A stretch of DNA of 29,360 nucleotides. It comes from Temnopleurus reevesii (Eukaryota; Echinodermata; Echinoidea; Temnopleuroida; Temnopleuridae). Both the position numbers and the translations under genes were made by a program. The notes under the pieces were generated by a model, which was given only the letters and a program-made list of their open reading frames with translations, ran no database searches and had not been told where the DNA came from. The stretch is taken from positions 1 to 29,360 of the forward strand of contig BQKZ01007506.1 in NCBI GenBank assembly GCA_036244855.1, in the 5' to 3' direction. Of the stretch, positions 9,907 through 19,870 are shown piece by piece. Numbering within the stretch: position 1 is the first letter of the stretch; each line of letters starts with the position of its first letter.

Positions 9907-10407
9907 GTGCGCTAGATCTACCCCCTTATTTGCTTGTAAGACCAACGACTCTTTTTTGATATATTTTTTTTTAATTTATGTATTTATTAAAATCAAACCA
10001 TTACATACAAACTTTGGAAATACAAATTATGAGCGACATAGAAATTAATGACAAATTACGATATTTACAAGAGATTCATATGGGCTGTCGAATATCCTGC
10101 CAATTATGTGTGTTCAGTAAAACAATTTTCCTTTTTTCAACTTTTCTTTCATTTGACTGGAAACGAAAAATAAATTGAACTGATCTAACTCTCAGAGAAT
10201 GAGTCAGTAGAGTCAATCAAACCTTTTTTTTTTTTTTTTTTTTTACCGTTGCTCTCCTTTTTGGGGGGTGGGGTGGGCTAGCTAGAGTTTATTTCTCCCA
10301 AAATGGAGAAAGATTAAAGACACATGAATGAACATATATTCACTTGTTCTATTTGGAAAGTCATTGGGTAGATATACTACTCCCATGCTAGCTTGTCTTG
10401 AGAGGCA
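9907..10407. other. Non-coding stretch with a poly-T run
   Basis: It contains a T run at about 10223-10244 and a GT-rich patch near 10263-10276. The 66-codon frame at 9978-10178 shows no domain or repeat signature. I see no gene. Confidence 0.4.
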
Positions 10408-10420
10408 CCCCCCCCCCCCC

Positions 10421-10456
<36 letters not shown>
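10408..10456 (+). repeat. C14-A35 homopolymer tract
   Basis: About 14 C then about 35 A sit roughly 110 bp upstream of the chromodomain start codon. Rigid poly(dA) is often nucleosome-poor and could help keep the promoter open. The exact length may be unreliable. Confidence 0.8.
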
Positions 10457-10458
<2 letters not shown>

Positions 10459-10565
10459 TCTGTGGTCGATCGAGGCGCCGAAAATAATTCAGAACATTAA
10501 CAATTAATTGACAACAAACTGGAGACGAGGTTGTTTGAGCATAACGTGCGCGGCAAATTTTCAAA
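10457..10565 (+). promoter_or_regulatory. Probable promoter and 5' leader of the chromodomain gene
   Basis: This short stretch lies between the homopolymer tract and the ATG. It carries GGCGCC at 10474-10479 and GCGGCAAA at 10550-10557. The reverse complement of the latter, TTTGCCGC, fits the E2F consensus TTTSSCGC. No TATA box is evident. The assignment rests on position and composition, and the start site is not determined. Confidence 0.35.
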
Positions 10566-13500
10566 ATGGGTGATATATTTGAGGTAAGTTTTTAGCTTTT
10601 TTGAAGAAACTGACCATCATTGTAAGCTGTACATTTAGTTACGTGGTTATTTTATTGTATTGTTTGATTGAATAAGACAAATAATGTATACGTTACTTTA
10701 TAACTCTTAATTAACGGAAAGTTTGTTGCAATTCTGTTGTCTCGATGGATAAGGGGTCAAGTCAGCAGTTTTACGCCGAAAGTTCCCCATGAGTTGACTC
10801 GAGGAGCTCCGTCCCTGTCGCGGCTGAGCCGCGGAGCGGAGCTAATTTTGTTTGTCCGGACGGGTTGGTTTTAAAATCATCTTTAAAATATGATACCCTG
10901 AATATTTCAAGAATTTATTCAAGATTATTGTTGACAATATTTCAAAGTACAGATATTCATGATTTCTATGGTTCTTTCAATGATTCATGCACAATTTTAT
11001 TAACGAGAAAAGTAAGTTTAGCCAGTTGAGCTAGTAACATTTGCATTTTTAACAAACACAACCTTATTAATATTACCATTACCTTATTACCTTATTACCA
11101 GATGTACTGGAAAAATGCATGGATCTGCAGTCGAGTTTCCAGGTCTATCTGTCATCCGACTCGTATCTCCTCACAGGTTTTATACATTCGAGAATGTGTC
11201 AGTGACAGTGTCATGCATCAGGGGATGCAGGTTCTATTCATGCTCTGACCAGGGATGAATATATTGATAGTCAAGCCAGTACTTGTCTAGTTTGGTTTTG
11301 AAGGAGTTGACTGATTTGGCATTAACTACCTCAGATGGCAGGGAGTTCCAATCTGGTACCACTCTATTTCCAAAGGCATTTGCTCTGACATTAAGTCTGC
11401 TCCTCTTCTGGAAAAGCTTGTATTGGTGACCACGTGTAGCCTCAACAGTGACTGCTGAGAAGAACATATCTCTGTCTACAATGTCAATTCCTTGAATAAT
11501 CTTGTAGGTCTGAATCATATCTCCCCTTCTCATTCTGTACTGGAGTGAAGGTAGCTTCAGTGCTCGTAGTCGGTCACCGTAATTGAGGGTAGCCAAGGTT
11601 GGAATTAGCTTAGTAGCTCTTCTCTGGACCTTTTCTATCTCCTTGCAGTCTGATATGAATCTTGGGTGCCAAACTGCATTACCATATTCTAGGATAGGTC
11701 TCACTAGTCCCTTGTATAATCTACAGATTGTGTCTTTGTCCTTGAAAACAAAAGTATGTTTAATAACATACAAGACCCGGCTGGCTTTCTGGACTGCTGA
11801 TGCAACATGTTCATGAAACTTGAGTTCTGTGTCTATGATGACACCTAGGTCACGTTCATTATGGACTTCTTGTAAGGCAGTTCCATTGAGATTGTACGAA
11901 TGATGCCTGCTATTTTTACCAATGTGTAAGAATTTACACTTAGACTCATTGAAGCCAAGTTACCCCATCCGATCAACTAACGGGAGACCTACAATGTAAT
12001 TATACAATTTTACGCAGTGGCCATATCACGCTATATCACACCATATCACGCTATCTGTCAGTGTCATCTATGTTTGTATGTATACTATGCATAGATTTTG
12101 TGTGCAAATTCAATAGCTTTCACTTTCAGGCATGCAGTGGCTATATCGACATGCGATACTGAATAGAGTTTAGAGAGGTGTGGCGCAGTTAACATGATTA
12201 ATTTGAGCAAGTTATAGGACTCTTCTGTGAAATTTCCCATCATGTAACTTTGTCAGCGAAATCATTTGTCACCACCATTTTTTATCGCTGTGTGTGCTCA
12301 GATTTAGTTTGTAAGTCGAACATTTGCAAATGAAACAGGCGTCATTAAGTGGACCATTGACAGATAGCATGATAATGCCACTTTGTTAATAGAGGCTATT
12401 GCTGCTGGTGTCATTATGTCAGGATAAAACTGTAATGTTATAATGATTAATCTTGAATTTTGATGCAGGCCTATACAATAATACACACATTGCGTCACTC
12501 CGAGTGAGACTTGATTGATTCAAGCTACAAATGAATGATCTTCTCTTTTTATTGCCGGGGGGTTGATTTGTTGTTTTTGAAAAATTATGATCTCGAGTCA
12601 GTGCACTAATATGGGGTCATATTCATGGAATATGGAGTGCAGACTTTTGTGGCAATATATTGATGTATTGATAAATTATAAGTTCTTATTTCCATTTTGA
12701 AAACCACTTTTTTGTGCACCTAGGTTCAAGAAATCCTGAATGCAAGGACAAGGAATGGAAAGCCTGAGTACAAGATCCGCTGGAAGGGATTCGGGCCATC
12801 TGAAGACACCTGGGAACCAGAGAAAAATCTGCTCCACTGTAAAGAAACGCTGGACGCCTATAAGAAGAAAATGGCTGAACAGAGCACTACGCGGACACCA
12901 GCTAAGACTCCCGTCTCCTCGAGAGTTAGCGCCCTATCTCGCACTCCAGCCACCAGATCAAGTCCAAGAATAGCTGCAGAGGCGACGCCGGCATTGCAGA
13001 GGACGAGGCTGAGGCAGAGGAATACTCCAAAGGTTCAGCGGGTCCTTGGGGTTAAGACGATGCCCGCGAACAGCCAGACAAAGGTGATATTTTTGTCTAT
13101 GCTACAGTATGGACAGAAATAAAGTTAATGGTTTCCCGCCATGTCTCACCAAAACATATCTAAAACGCATGCATTTTATAAGCTTTATTTCTGTCCATAG
13201 TGTACCTGTCACAAGTCTTTGCTTACCTGTTATCACTATAAAGTTCAGGACATTGGATCACAGTAGGACCACTGGACCTTAATGATTGTTCAGACCTTGG
13301 CCTTTTACAGTGATAACATGTAGCAAAGGATGCTGACTTACACTGTATGAGACTATGGGGGTGTTGTTCGAAAGTTGCAATTGATCACAAGTTGCAGCTG
13401 ATCGGAACGTGCCAATCCAAATAATTGTTTCATGCACGTCTTGTTAGAGGTGCATATCCGCATTACAATTTTTAAACTGATTTGCAGTTGATTTGCAATC

Positions 13501-14661
13501 AATCACAACTTTTGAACAACACCCCCTATGAGTATTAACACTGTAAAACAGTAGGACAGGGACGCCTGGGGTAAGCAGGCACAAAACTTGTCTACATAAA
13601 GCATCCTTTCTTACTGTATGGGCCAATCTATAAACCCTGTTCTGCAACACACCTTCCAATGTGGGGGAGAATGAAAAAATAAAAAAAGGAATGCAAATAT
13701 AACCAATTTTGTAAATTTTGTCTCCATTCAACTTGTTTCATGGTAATTAACAGTGATAGTTTATTGAAGTGGTTGTGAAATAGTGATCCCTTTTTCTGAA
13801 CAGTCAAGATTTATGTGACTGTTAGTGCTTTACCATCAAAAAGCAAATGATTGTACTGAGGAAACTAAGCAAATCAATGTCCTATTGACCTGTTACCATC
13901 AAATCAATATTGCATGAACAGTATTCAAACCTGTCTTGTCAACCACCAGTAATTATAGAGGTCATCTGTTCACAGTGACTATTTTTTTTTAGATTTCAGT
14001 AACCATTTCTTCTGGATTTCTTACAGAGCCAATTCCATTCGGTTTAATTAATTCAATGATTATCTTCTATTCACATTGTTCTATTCTGTATTTCCTTATT
14101 CCTCAACAGGCATACAATGAGGGATAAGAACAAGACCTCATCGCATAAAATGTTCCCAATTGCTAATTTTTCTTTGATTATTCCCAAAGTATTAAATTTA
14201 ATAACCACATTTTAGTTGCTCATTTACAACATTCCAAAAATTACCATATCAACTACAACCAGTAATTCAGTCAAGTCAATGATGATAATGATAATAATTA
14301 CAACCATTTATCAAGCAATTAATAACATATGCATTTTATGAGAAGACAGATCACTCAACCTAAGTAAAATCTGTCCTACTTTGGAGAATTCAACCTAGAA
14401 GAGGTAAATAATACATTTCTCATGTATGATTTGTCCTAAAGATCCCATTGACAAAGGCAATTATTTGATTTAGGCAGAGTTGAGTGTATTTTTGTTTATC
14501 ATTTTTCAAGGTGTAATAAGTAATAATTGTATATTTTCTTTTCCTTCTTTCAACAGGTTGTGTACAAGAGTCGAGGCAAGTTTAGCAAATGGGCGATAGG
14601 TGGAGTTGTTTTATGTATCGTGTGTGGAGTGTTATTATATGTTTACCTCTCAATGGACTGA
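10566..14661 (+). CDS. Chromodomain protein with a C-terminal membrane anchor (three exons)
   Basis: The coding exons are 10566-10583, 12724-13083 and 14557-14661. All introns are phase 0 with GT/AG ends (donors GTAAGT and GTGATA), giving 160 residues. Residues 4-56 form a chromodomain: the strand FEVQEIL is split by intron 1, followed by EYKIRWKGFG and DTWEPE, then a C-terminal helix. F5, W26 and F29 occupy the three aromatic-cage positions that bind methyl-lysine in HP1 and MPP8. Residues 57-135 are a basic, Ser/Thr/Pro-rich linker with several TP and SP sites. Residues 138-157 (WAIGGVVLCIVCGVLLYVYL) form one hydrophobic helix, preceded by KFSK and followed only by SMD, the layout of a tail-anchored protein. 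The likely role is tethering methylated histone tails to the inner nuclear membrane or ER. The reader fold is well supported. Membrane insertion and localisation are inferred. The host-type introns argue against a chromovirus integrase remnant. Confidence 0.85.
10781..10850. repeat. CpG-rich nested hairpin in intron 1
   Basis: The 15-base palindrome CGCGGCTGAGCCGCG is nested inside a wider AGCTCCG...CGGAGCT inverted repeat. It is strikingly GC-rich against its AT-rich intron. It may be a remnant of a repeat terminus, and no coding frame is attached. Confidence 0.5.
11062..11958 (-). mobile_element. 5'-truncated CR1/L2-like LINE fragment in intron 1
   Basis: On the minus strand the frame is open from about 11957 down to a stop at 11234. 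It encodes the C-terminal part of a non-LTR retrotransposon reverse transcriptase. Hallmarks in order are SKCKFLHIG, DLGVIIDTELKF, LVRPILEYG, KVQRRATKLI, MRRGDMI and a final WNSLPSEVV. An apparent start at 11773 is TTG inside the longer frame and is not meaningful. Upstream of 11958 the homology ends at an in-frame stop, so the RT catalytic core (YADD region) is missing. A 3' UTR follows and ends in short GGTAATAA-type tandem repeats at 11062-11100, as in the CR1/L2 group. The coding remnant has no internal stop or frameshift, so it is fairly young. It lies antisense to the host gene. Confidence 0.85.
11959..12723 (+). other. Remainder of chromodomain intron 1
   Basis: Non-coding. It includes a short CATATCACGCTA-type tandem near 12020-12055 and ends with a TAG acceptor at 12721-12723. 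The frame at 12304-12498 on the other strand has no support. Confidence 0.6.
13084..13122 (+). promoter_or_regulatory. Possible intron-retention tail with stop and poly(A) signal
   Basis: If the donor at 13084 is not used, the exon 2 frame continues for 12 codons (VIFLSMLQYGQK) to TAA at 13120-13122. An AATAAA at 13118-13123 overlaps that stop. Both lie in the left end of the MITE at 13110. Use of this signal would make a protein with the chromodomain but no membrane helix. Functional use is inference. Confidence 0.4.
13110..13197. mobile_element. 88-bp Tc1/mariner-type MITE, TA-flanked
   Basis: The ends are TGGACAGAAATAAAG and its exact reverse complement CTTTATTTCTGTCCA. Each is bordered by TA (13108-13109 and 13198-13199). 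The TA duplication and small size suggest a Tc1/mariner-derived MITE. It starts 26 bp after the intron 2 donor. Confidence 0.8.
13203..13350. mobile_element. Diverged inverted-repeat element in intron 2
   Basis: The left end has CTTTGCTTACCTGTTATCACTATAAA. The right end has the approximate reverse complement of CTTTGCTACATGTTATCACTGTAAAA. The arms are clearly related but degraded. It lies between two better-preserved MITEs. Confidence 0.5.
13357..13526. mobile_element. GGGGGTGTTG-family MITE, copy 1
   Basis: The 170-bp element starts GGGGGTGTTGTTC and ends with the matching inverted GAACAACACCCCC. It is flanked by TAT on both sides (13354-13356 and 13527-13529). Inside the termini are subterminal TTGCAATTGATCA and TTGCAGTTGAT blocks in both orientations. 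The 3-bp duplication and G-rich ends suggest a PIF/Harbinger-like MITE. Confidence 0.8.
13540..14556 (+). other. Remainder of chromodomain intron 2
   Basis: AT-rich non-coding DNA ending in a pyrimidine tract and CAACAG acceptor at 14551-14556. The minus-strand frame at 13444-13731 overlaps a MITE and is not supported. Confidence 0.6.
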
Positions 14662-15235
14662 TGCAAATGAATCTTGTGACAACCATGTTGGATCGATGGA
14701 GCCATTCAGACGAGTGCAAATTAGCACAACCTTTATAGAGATTAAAAAACTGTAAATGGACTGAATGAGGAGTGAGAACAACCCCATGTTAGATATGTGG
14801 TGTCATTCAGACTAATGCAAATCAAGAGAACTTCCAAGGAGATTCAATCAAAAGATGAAATGATGTGAGCTACATGTATGCTGTGTGGAGTGTTACCGGA
14901 ACAACCCCATGTTGAAAACGTAGAATCATTCAGACTTATGCAAAACAGGACAGCTGTCTTCCTTGTAGATTTTTAGAGAACTGTCGAAGAACTGAATGAG
15001 AAAGGGCAACAACCACTTGTTAGATCTGTGGATTCATTCAGACCAATGCAAATCAAGGCAACTTTCATTAAGATTCAATCGATGGATGACGTTATGTGAA
15101 CTATGCTGTGTAGAGTGTTATTGAGTTGAACAATGGGAACAACACCAAGTTGGATGTGCAAAGTCATTCAGACTAATTCAAATCAGGACAACTTCCATAT
15201 AGATCTAGATTTAATCAATGCAAGATGTGATATAA
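14662..15235 (+). repeat. Five-unit degenerate tandem repeat with octamer motifs
   Basis: Units begin near 14680, 14779, 14903, 15009 and 15140. Each contains a CAACNNCATGTTRGAT-like start, then CATTCAGACTAATGCAAAT and a GATTCAATC-like end. Spacing alternates near 100 and 125-130 bp, and odd units resemble odd ones, giving a dimeric period of about 232 bp (compare CTGAATGAG at 14760 and 14992). ATGCAAAT, the POU/Oct octamer, occurs perfectly just after the stop and in units 2 and 4, with one-base variants in units 3 and 5. Confidence 0.8.
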
Positions 15236-15853
15236 ACATGTTTGTGGATGATCTCCAGTGATATTTATGCCTGGAATACCAATTGGCAGAATTTGATTTT
15301 TTTGTGCTCTTTAATTAAGATGTCAGATTATTGATAAGACTGCAAGTAATGAGATCAATTGTGATCTTATTTGGGAATTTACAGCATTTTAAAATCTATT
15401 GGAACTTTGACAATTAGAATTTGTCTGATTCCTGTTCTGAAAAGCAATACATGAATGAATATGATTTTTTGTACTTTATGTCAGTTTTATATCCAGAATA
15501 GGGGCCAAGGCATCTTAAAATCGTAGATGATCTTTTGGACTCCCATGACATCTTTACGACTCGAAGCTGATATGTTCTTTCTTCTGACCAGAAAGCTTGC
15601 AGTAGAGTGATTGTTGTATTCCTGATTTTAGTGTCTGATAAGTAGAAATCTCATAGTTTTTGTAATCAAATTTCAAATTTCAAATGCTATTACACTATCT
15701 TCCCAATTCGGATCATAAGCGATAGGCTTGAGTCTTGCAGTGAATGTGTGTTTCCGAGTATTCCCTCATTGAACTTCATGTTTTTAGAAATTGAATAAGA
15801 TTACTGTAAAACCGGCATTTTAGTAAGTGATTAATGAATTTCACAAAAATAAA
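14662..15853 (+). other. Probable 3' UTR of the chromodomain gene
   Basis: It starts after the TGA at 14659-14661 and runs to the first good AATAAA at 15848-15853. Its first 570 bp are a degenerate tandem repeat, described separately. The end point is inferred from the signal alone. Confidence 0.5.
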
Positions 15854-18307
15854 GATTTTGTGAGGAGAGTCTAAACTCACATTCAATGTGAGTACATCAC
15901 CATGGTTCCAATACATGATTGGAAAAAAATTTTATGGTTTTGTGGCTCTTACCCTCTTTTTTCAACCAGAGGTTCATGAATTGAATCTCACCTAGATGTA
16001 GTTAACTTCCTTCAGCAAAAAAGTTATCCAAATTGCACTCAACCAGAGTGTAAATGGGTACCAAGCACAAAAAATTTCCTTGAATATTGAAGTTATTTTT
16101 TAACTCCCTCTCTTTTCTATATTTGGTCTTTTTTTTTCAAACATTGACTTGATAAAATGTTATTGCATGTTCTGTCGATCATAAAAACCTGGTAAAACCT
16201 GTTGTTCATGAGCCCCTAAATGTTAGAAGTATGTATTCAAATTTAATTTATTGATTGGTGTGGCAGGGAGAAAAAAAATGTGTTAATTCAAAAACCATGA
16301 AGATTTTTAATACATGAATATCTTTAGAGGTCCACTTGTTTGCACTGTGTATATTCTAGAAAGAACTTTAATAGCTTGTATTTTTAAATACATGTATAGT
16401 GTATTTAGTATTATTTTGTTATTAGGAGGCACCATTCAGCAAATTATAAAGCCATGTTCCAACTTAGGCCCCCCCCCCAAAAAAAGAATTGTCTAGATGC
16501 CCTCCACTGACCGACCCTCTAAAAATGGCCGTGATTTTTTTCTTTTATTTCACTAAAATTGAAAAAAGACAGTGAAATTGTAAATAAACATGCGTAATAT
16601 GACCAGTAAAGACTTTTCCAGATGCTCTTGGGCTTTTCATCCCCTTCTACATAGTAAGTCTTCTTTTCCTCATGAATTGTGCTTGAAAAATTGTTAAAAA
16701 TGTGCAAAAATTATAAAGACATTCTGACCAACTGACGCTTGTTTCTTTTTAAACAATGGCATTGGAAGGCATCTAAACAATTTTATTCTGGGCGTTACGT
16801 ACAGTGTACATTTATTCATTCTGTTTTGAAAGACGGTATTTGCTCAAAATTTTAAAGAAAACTTTTTACGAATGAGAAATCTGACAAATCGTTTTATATA
16901 TTTTTAGCAAAAATTTACTTCTAATTATTTTTTTAACATCAATACCATGCTAAACAGATTATACAATGTAGTGATTACAAAAGAGAGAAGTTTTTATGAA
17001 ACAAGAATTTTAACAAAAGGTTTTAAAGATGTGAAAAGATATGTTTTAAGGCCTTCTTGTAGGTATATGCAAGGTCAGGCAATTATCTAGGTACTGTTTG
17101 GCTTCACAAATTATTTTGTAGAGGAACAATAATTTGAAATTGATAGCAATAATGAATTTGCAATAACAGAAAAATGTAAATAAACTGCTACACTTATGCT
17201 ATGGTGAGCATAGGCACACATTTATAATGTCAGAAAATGAAAATTGAATGGTAGCATAAGACCACTGCATTTTTAAAACCTGTAAATTTTGAAATACGTT
17301 GTGAATCTATGATGTAACTGTATTTGTAAATATCCATGTAAATTGTTCACAGTACTATATGTATATTTTGATCATGCATGCACATTGTATTTTTTAATGC
17401 TAAAAAATCTTTAACCAATTTTTATCTGACATCTGACTTATAATGACAACAAGAGTTTTTCTGCAAGAAATGTTTCAGTAATTTTATAGTACTGACAGAT
17501 TGACTCTTTGTTTTTAATACAATATGTGCCTTTCTATATCGCACTTTGCAAACAAAACAAGAAGTAAAATCAGAATGATTTTGACAAAAACACCAAGTGG
17601 CACAATGAAATTGGTAAAAATTGTTGAGATTGTACAGCATTACAAATTTTATTTTCTGTAGTTGGAAGCATCTTGAAAAAGTAGGAATTTGTACATTGTC
17701 TCAAAAGTACTTCACATCACTTGCCCTCTTGGACCATGTGCACATAAAATTCTTCATGAAATTTTGATACTGCACTCTTTTATGTTTTTAGAAATTTGCC
17801 ATCACAAACATTTACAAAATTTAGAATCTATTATTCTATCACATTTCTTTTTTTTTCAAGATTTTTTTTCAAAACTTTGCGAATTTTTTATTCATCAAGT
17901 TTGTTCAGAAGTACATGAGTTACATAGTTCTTTTTGTATTTGTTGTGTTTCGTTTTAAAACTAGGATGCATGCATTAAGATCACTTACCAATAGGTTTGA
18001 ATGTGAAATTTTGTAAAAATATACTATCCTTTTTGTTTATGAAATTTGAAAGTGAAATCCGGACCTCATGAAACAAGCATTCCTGGAAGAATTTCTTGCA
18101 TTTTATGATATTTGATCATATATAGTGTATTTGTTGTGTATGATAGCAATTAAAACTGCACATAAATTGGGAGTGAAAATGTTCTGTTTTTATTCCGTTT
18201 CTGGGCAACACTCCTGGAGACATCCGTATGGTAGTGAAATAAAAAGTTATTTACAATTATCTTACTCAATGGAAACTCTTTGTACATCCTTTGAAGGTAA
18301 CTCAGAA
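15854..18307. other. Gene-poor AT-rich stretch
   Basis: No supported gene was found. There are short homopolymers (C10 followed by A7 near 16468-16485, T runs near 17850) and chance frames such as 16314-16496, 16519-16707, 17422-17640 and 17689-17958, which are AT-driven and lack domains. The missing 3' exon of the minus-strand CNEP1R1 gene could lie here, but I could not find it. Confidence 0.4.
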
Positions 18308-18455
18308 TGTGTTGCTGGAAAGTTTCAATTAAGCACAAGTAGCAGTTAATCAGCGATGGCCAATCAAAACCACCATAGACACATGGCACTCAAAATGCGC
18401 ATTTCTATTTGCGATTAATTTGCAATTGATCACAACAGCCTTCTAGTAACACCCT
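18308..18455. mobile_element. GGGGGTGTTG-family MITE, diverged copy
   Basis: It starts TGTGTTGCTGGAAAGTTTCAATT and ends near TAGTAACACC. The subterminal blocks TTTGCAATTGATCACAAC and AATGCGCATTTC match the two better-preserved copies. The terminal G/C runs are lost. Confidence 0.6.
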
Positions 18456-18487
18456 GGATTAATATGAAGATATCATGCAACAATCAG

Positions 18488-18644
18488 GGGGGCGTTTCAT
18501 CAAGATTTGTCACAGCGACAATGAGTCATTTTCCGACACTTCCCATAGCAATTGTCAGCGATAGTACTTTTCATCCAATCACAATCAAGGAATTTGTTGG
18601 CGCTGACTAACTGTCTCTGCGACAAATCTTGATGAAACACCCCC
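18488..18644. mobile_element. GGGGGCGTTTCATCAAG-family MITE
   Basis: The 157-bp element has ends GGGGGCGTTTCATCAAGATT and the matching inverted AATCTTGATGAAACACCCCC, extended by GTC/GAC to about 26 bp with one mismatch. It has no coding content. The flanks allow only a 2-bp (AG) duplication, so the superfamily is uncertain. Confidence 0.8.
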
Positions 18645-18706
18645 AGGTTTGCTTCATTATTTCATTGATTGTTCCTTCAGTTCATTCTCCTGTCTAGTCT
18701 CTCTAA

Positions 18707-18875
18707 GGGGGTGTTGCTCAAAGGTTGCAATTGATCGTAAGTTGCAGTTGATCGGTACGCACCAAAATAAATCATTGTTTCATGCGCGTCTTGTTAAATG
18801 CGCACAACACGCGTGAATGAAAATGCGCGTTACAAAGTTGCACTTGATTTGCAGTTGATTTTGAGCAACACCCCC
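18707..18875. mobile_element. GGGGGTGTTG-family MITE, copy 2
   Basis: The 169-bp element has GGGGGTGTTGCTCAAAG ends, inverted at the right as GAGCAACACCCCC. It is flanked by TAA on both sides (18704-18706 and 18876-18878). Length and subterminal blocks match copy 1 at 13357. Its right half contains CpG-rich AATGCGCG blocks that the diverged copy shares. Confidence 0.85.
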
Positions 18876-19069
18876 TAAGTAACTAAACTCTTTCATCATT
18901 TCCTCCCTTCCACACTAGAGAAGCCAATCATTCAGGAATATTGCAGGTCAAAATAAAAATGTAAATAAGTGCACCAGCTGAACAAAAGTAAGAGACATAA
19001 AAACAGTGATCATACTCTCAGCCACTCACTTGTGATGAAAGCCTAGTTTGAAAGCACAAACCCTAGACT

Positions 19070-19430
19070 TTCAGTGTGTGAGTGCGCAGAGCAGGATACA
19101 GGGTATGCATTGTGTGACTACATCACACACATACAGCATTGCTCTGCAGACACACATTGGGTGGTGTTCGGTGTTGGTGTTGGTGTTGGTGTTGAGAGAG
19201 CAAAATGGTCCGTAAACCGAGCTCAAACACCGTTAGTCAGTTTACAAAAGTGATACAGAAACGACCGGAAATATGTCAGAATCTTGCGAGGTCTACCCCA
19301 AATACCGACAGACTTCAAGTTTGGTGTTGAGGCTGGTGTAGGTTTTGCTGCAACACCGACACCAGCGTTCAACACCGTACTTGAAGTCACCCAATGCATA
19401 CCCTGTATCACTCTCTGTGTGTGCGCACAA
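19070..19430. repeat. Nested inverted repeats with a TTGGTG hexamer array
   Basis: The outer arms are an exact 18-bp match (GATACAGGGTATGCATTG at 19095-19112, inverted at 19392-19409). They are flanked by looser GTGTG/GCGCA similarity. Inside, 19311-19388 folds into a second hairpin (GACTTCAAG...CTTGAAGTC). A TTGGTG hexamer array occupies about 19163-19196, with related GGTGTT units in the inner hairpin. Opposite-strand frames here share a mirrored low-complexity peptide because of the inverted repeat and are not genes. Confidence 0.7.
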
Positions 19431-19574
19431 CGAAACCCAAGGGTCTGTTCTGGCAGACTAATAAAAGCCTCAAATTTGTATGAAAATATACCGCACGCAA
19501 AATCTCTTATCTCTTATCTGCCATCTCATGATTACCGGGGTAACCCCCCCCCCTTTTTTTTTCTACAGGTAATA

Positions 19575-19752
19575 CAGTGAAACCTCTTTATAACGAGGTC
19601 CTTGGGGACCATGAAAATTACCTTGTTATATCAGCTTCCTCGCTATATCAGGGTAAAGATACAAAGAACTATAAAGCGCTGGAACCAATAAAATCACCTT
19701 GTTATAAAAGGTATCTTGCTATATCCGACCTCTTTATTACGAGGTTCCACTG
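19575..19752. mobile_element. pogo/Tigger-like MITE
   Basis: It starts CAGTGAAACCTCTTTATAACG and ends with an inverted form, CGAGGTTCCACTG. A TA precedes the left end but not the right. Internal TATATC and TTGTTATA motifs fit the pogo-like group seen elsewhere in this window. The 163-codon frame running from it into the SINE is a chance fusion of repeats. Confidence 0.6.
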
Positions 19753-19870
19753 GACATCTATATATTTACATCTTTCTCTCTCTTGCTTCCCCTTTTCCGC
19801 ATCTCCCTTGTTCCTCTCTCACTCGCTCACTTCCCTCTCTCTATCTATCTGCCTCCTGTCAATGTTCCAG

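Noticed and set aside
12724..13083. Chromodomain as part of a chromovirus (Ty3/Gypsy) integrase
   Set aside because: The chromodomain begins in a separate exon with its own ATG, has host-type phase-0 introns, and there is no integrase, protease or LTR sequence nearby.
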